Assembly (NCBI GenBank): GCA_030998225.1
Contig: JAPYXD010000581.1
Coordinates: 248,001-312,000 of the forward strand
Source: Diplolepis rosae
Lineage: Eukaryota > Arthropoda > Insecta > Hymenoptera > Diplolepididae
Length of the DNA stretch: 64,000 bases
Direction: 5' to 3'
Positions 63,010 through 64,000 of this stretch are shown in pieces (the stretch's first letter is position 1; each line of letters opens with the position of its first letter). The position numbers and the translations under genes were made by a program. The notes beneath the pieces were generated by a model that was given only the letters and a program-made list of their open reading frames with translations, had not been told where the DNA came from and ran no database searches.

Positions 63010-64000
63010 AGAGATCTAAAAAAGGGATCAAATTTCATAAAAATGAGTAGGCTGTTTGTAAAGTTATTATTTTACCAATGCTGAAGAAAATTTAATATTA
63101 ACCATTAATGGAAATATATTCTACATAAGCTGCTATTTACTTGCCAGAATATTATAACTTTTGCATCTACTTTTTACTATTTAATCTAATTAATTTACAA
63201 GGTCTGTCGCAAAAATTTCCAATCAAGCTAAAAATCAAGAAAACTTAAAATATTTTTGGAAAAATTCATTTATCTTATTGAAAATAGTCCCCTTTTGATT
63301 TAATACACCACTTTACAGGTCTACAAGCAATAAAAAAGCTTCTTGTTATTCATTCATTGTTTTATATATATTTATTCGAGATTTATCACTATGAATTAAT
63401 CTACATCTATAAAGGTGAATCTTGATATTTTTATGCATCTTTCGGCAAAAATTATTTTGGATGACAATTTCATACGTTCATTACTTGGTTTTATTTTTTT
63501 TTAATTTAATAAAGCCTGATGAGGACTGCAAACGCATAGCTAACAAAACGCCTCTAAAATTTTGACATAATCAAGGACTTTCTTCTTTATATTTTACCCT
63601 CATCGAACGCAAACCAACCTGTTTCTTAATATCAACTATGGAGGGTGACATGAGCAATTCTTCAAAAAACTTGATATTAGCTCTTTGATAAAAATTTATT
63701 TTCGCAGCGAATGGTTTAAACGTGCTGTCACATTAGGCGCAATAACTCAGCTTCTGTAGATCCGAATGTTATAGAACTTTAACCGAAACCCATGATGGGC
63801 GTAGGAAAAAATGCTCGAAAAATCTACGAGATGTCACCACTAATTTTGGCTATTTTTTGCTTGTCTTGGAGCTTTTGCGTCAGACCTTTTAAGTTACGCT
63901 TTTAAAGAATATTACTGTATAGTGCTGGAAAATTTTTGAACTATTCTCAGTCATATCCAAATTGTTCGTAAGATTCTTACACTGAGAAAAATATATCTTA
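63010..64000. other. gene B intron 3, no exon 4 recognised
   Basis: No match to exon 4 (VxFL, MIGW, FCV) was seen up to the window end, so intron 3 exceeds 990 bases. GGTCTGTCGCAAAAATTTCC at 63202 could be the end of a Tc1/mariner-type element, but no partner end or transposase motif was found. Confidence 0.4.

Overview
This looks like repeat-rich, AT-rich nuclear DNA of an arthropod, most likely an insect. The evidence is split genes with GT-AG introns, many mariner/Tc1-type elements, an R1-like LINE, a Ty3/Gypsy element primed by tRNA-Pro, Penelope-, Kolobok-, piggyBac-, pogo- and hAT-like pieces, and tRNA-derived SINEs. I could not fix the order (Hymenoptera is possible but unproven). There are no operons, CRISPR arrays or intact rRNA/tRNA genes.

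The only host genes I can support form a tandem array of small secreted chymotrypsin-fold (S1) protease relatives. Gene A (10896-28626, five exons, 270 residues) is open from signal peptide to stop, and every splice phase fits. It has lost the whole catalytic triad (His to Tyr88, Asp to Lys130, Ser to Arg219) and the activation-site arginine. Gene B (exon 1 at 57651, exon 2 at 61990, exon 3 at 62877) runs off the right edge. It keeps the catalytic His (His88), and its first intron appears to use a GC donor. Between them lie broken copies of exons 1, 4 and 5 (31749-31918, 39215-39300, 49101-49570, 50464-50520, 52240-52470, 53547-53640, 54608-54720). These are remains of repeated tandem duplication, so this is a birth-and-death gene cluster.

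Layout: 0-10 kb holds mariner/Tc1 remnants, a ~145-bp satellite and several fold-back elements. 10.9-28.6 kb is gene A, whose introns carry SINEs, a pogo-like element with a PHD-type finger, an internally deleted mariner, a LINE, a Tc3-like fragment and a Tc1-type fold-back element. 28.6-40 kb holds exon remnants, tandem repeats and two nests of inserted elements. 40.5-45.1 kb is a Ty3/Gypsy element on the minus strand with SAP-like domains, cut off after its integrase. 45-46.5 kb is satellite and microsatellite. 46.7-57.6 kb is the duplicated and decayed part of the array, where paralogous copies serve as empty sites for three DNA elements. 57.6-63 kb is gene B, with a mariner and a hAT-like element containing a nested Tc1-type element in its first intron.

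All transposon genes seen here are broken or internally deleted. The most interesting signals are the pseudo-protease array, the nested insertions whose order can be read from the sequence, and the paralogous empty sites that define target-site duplications.
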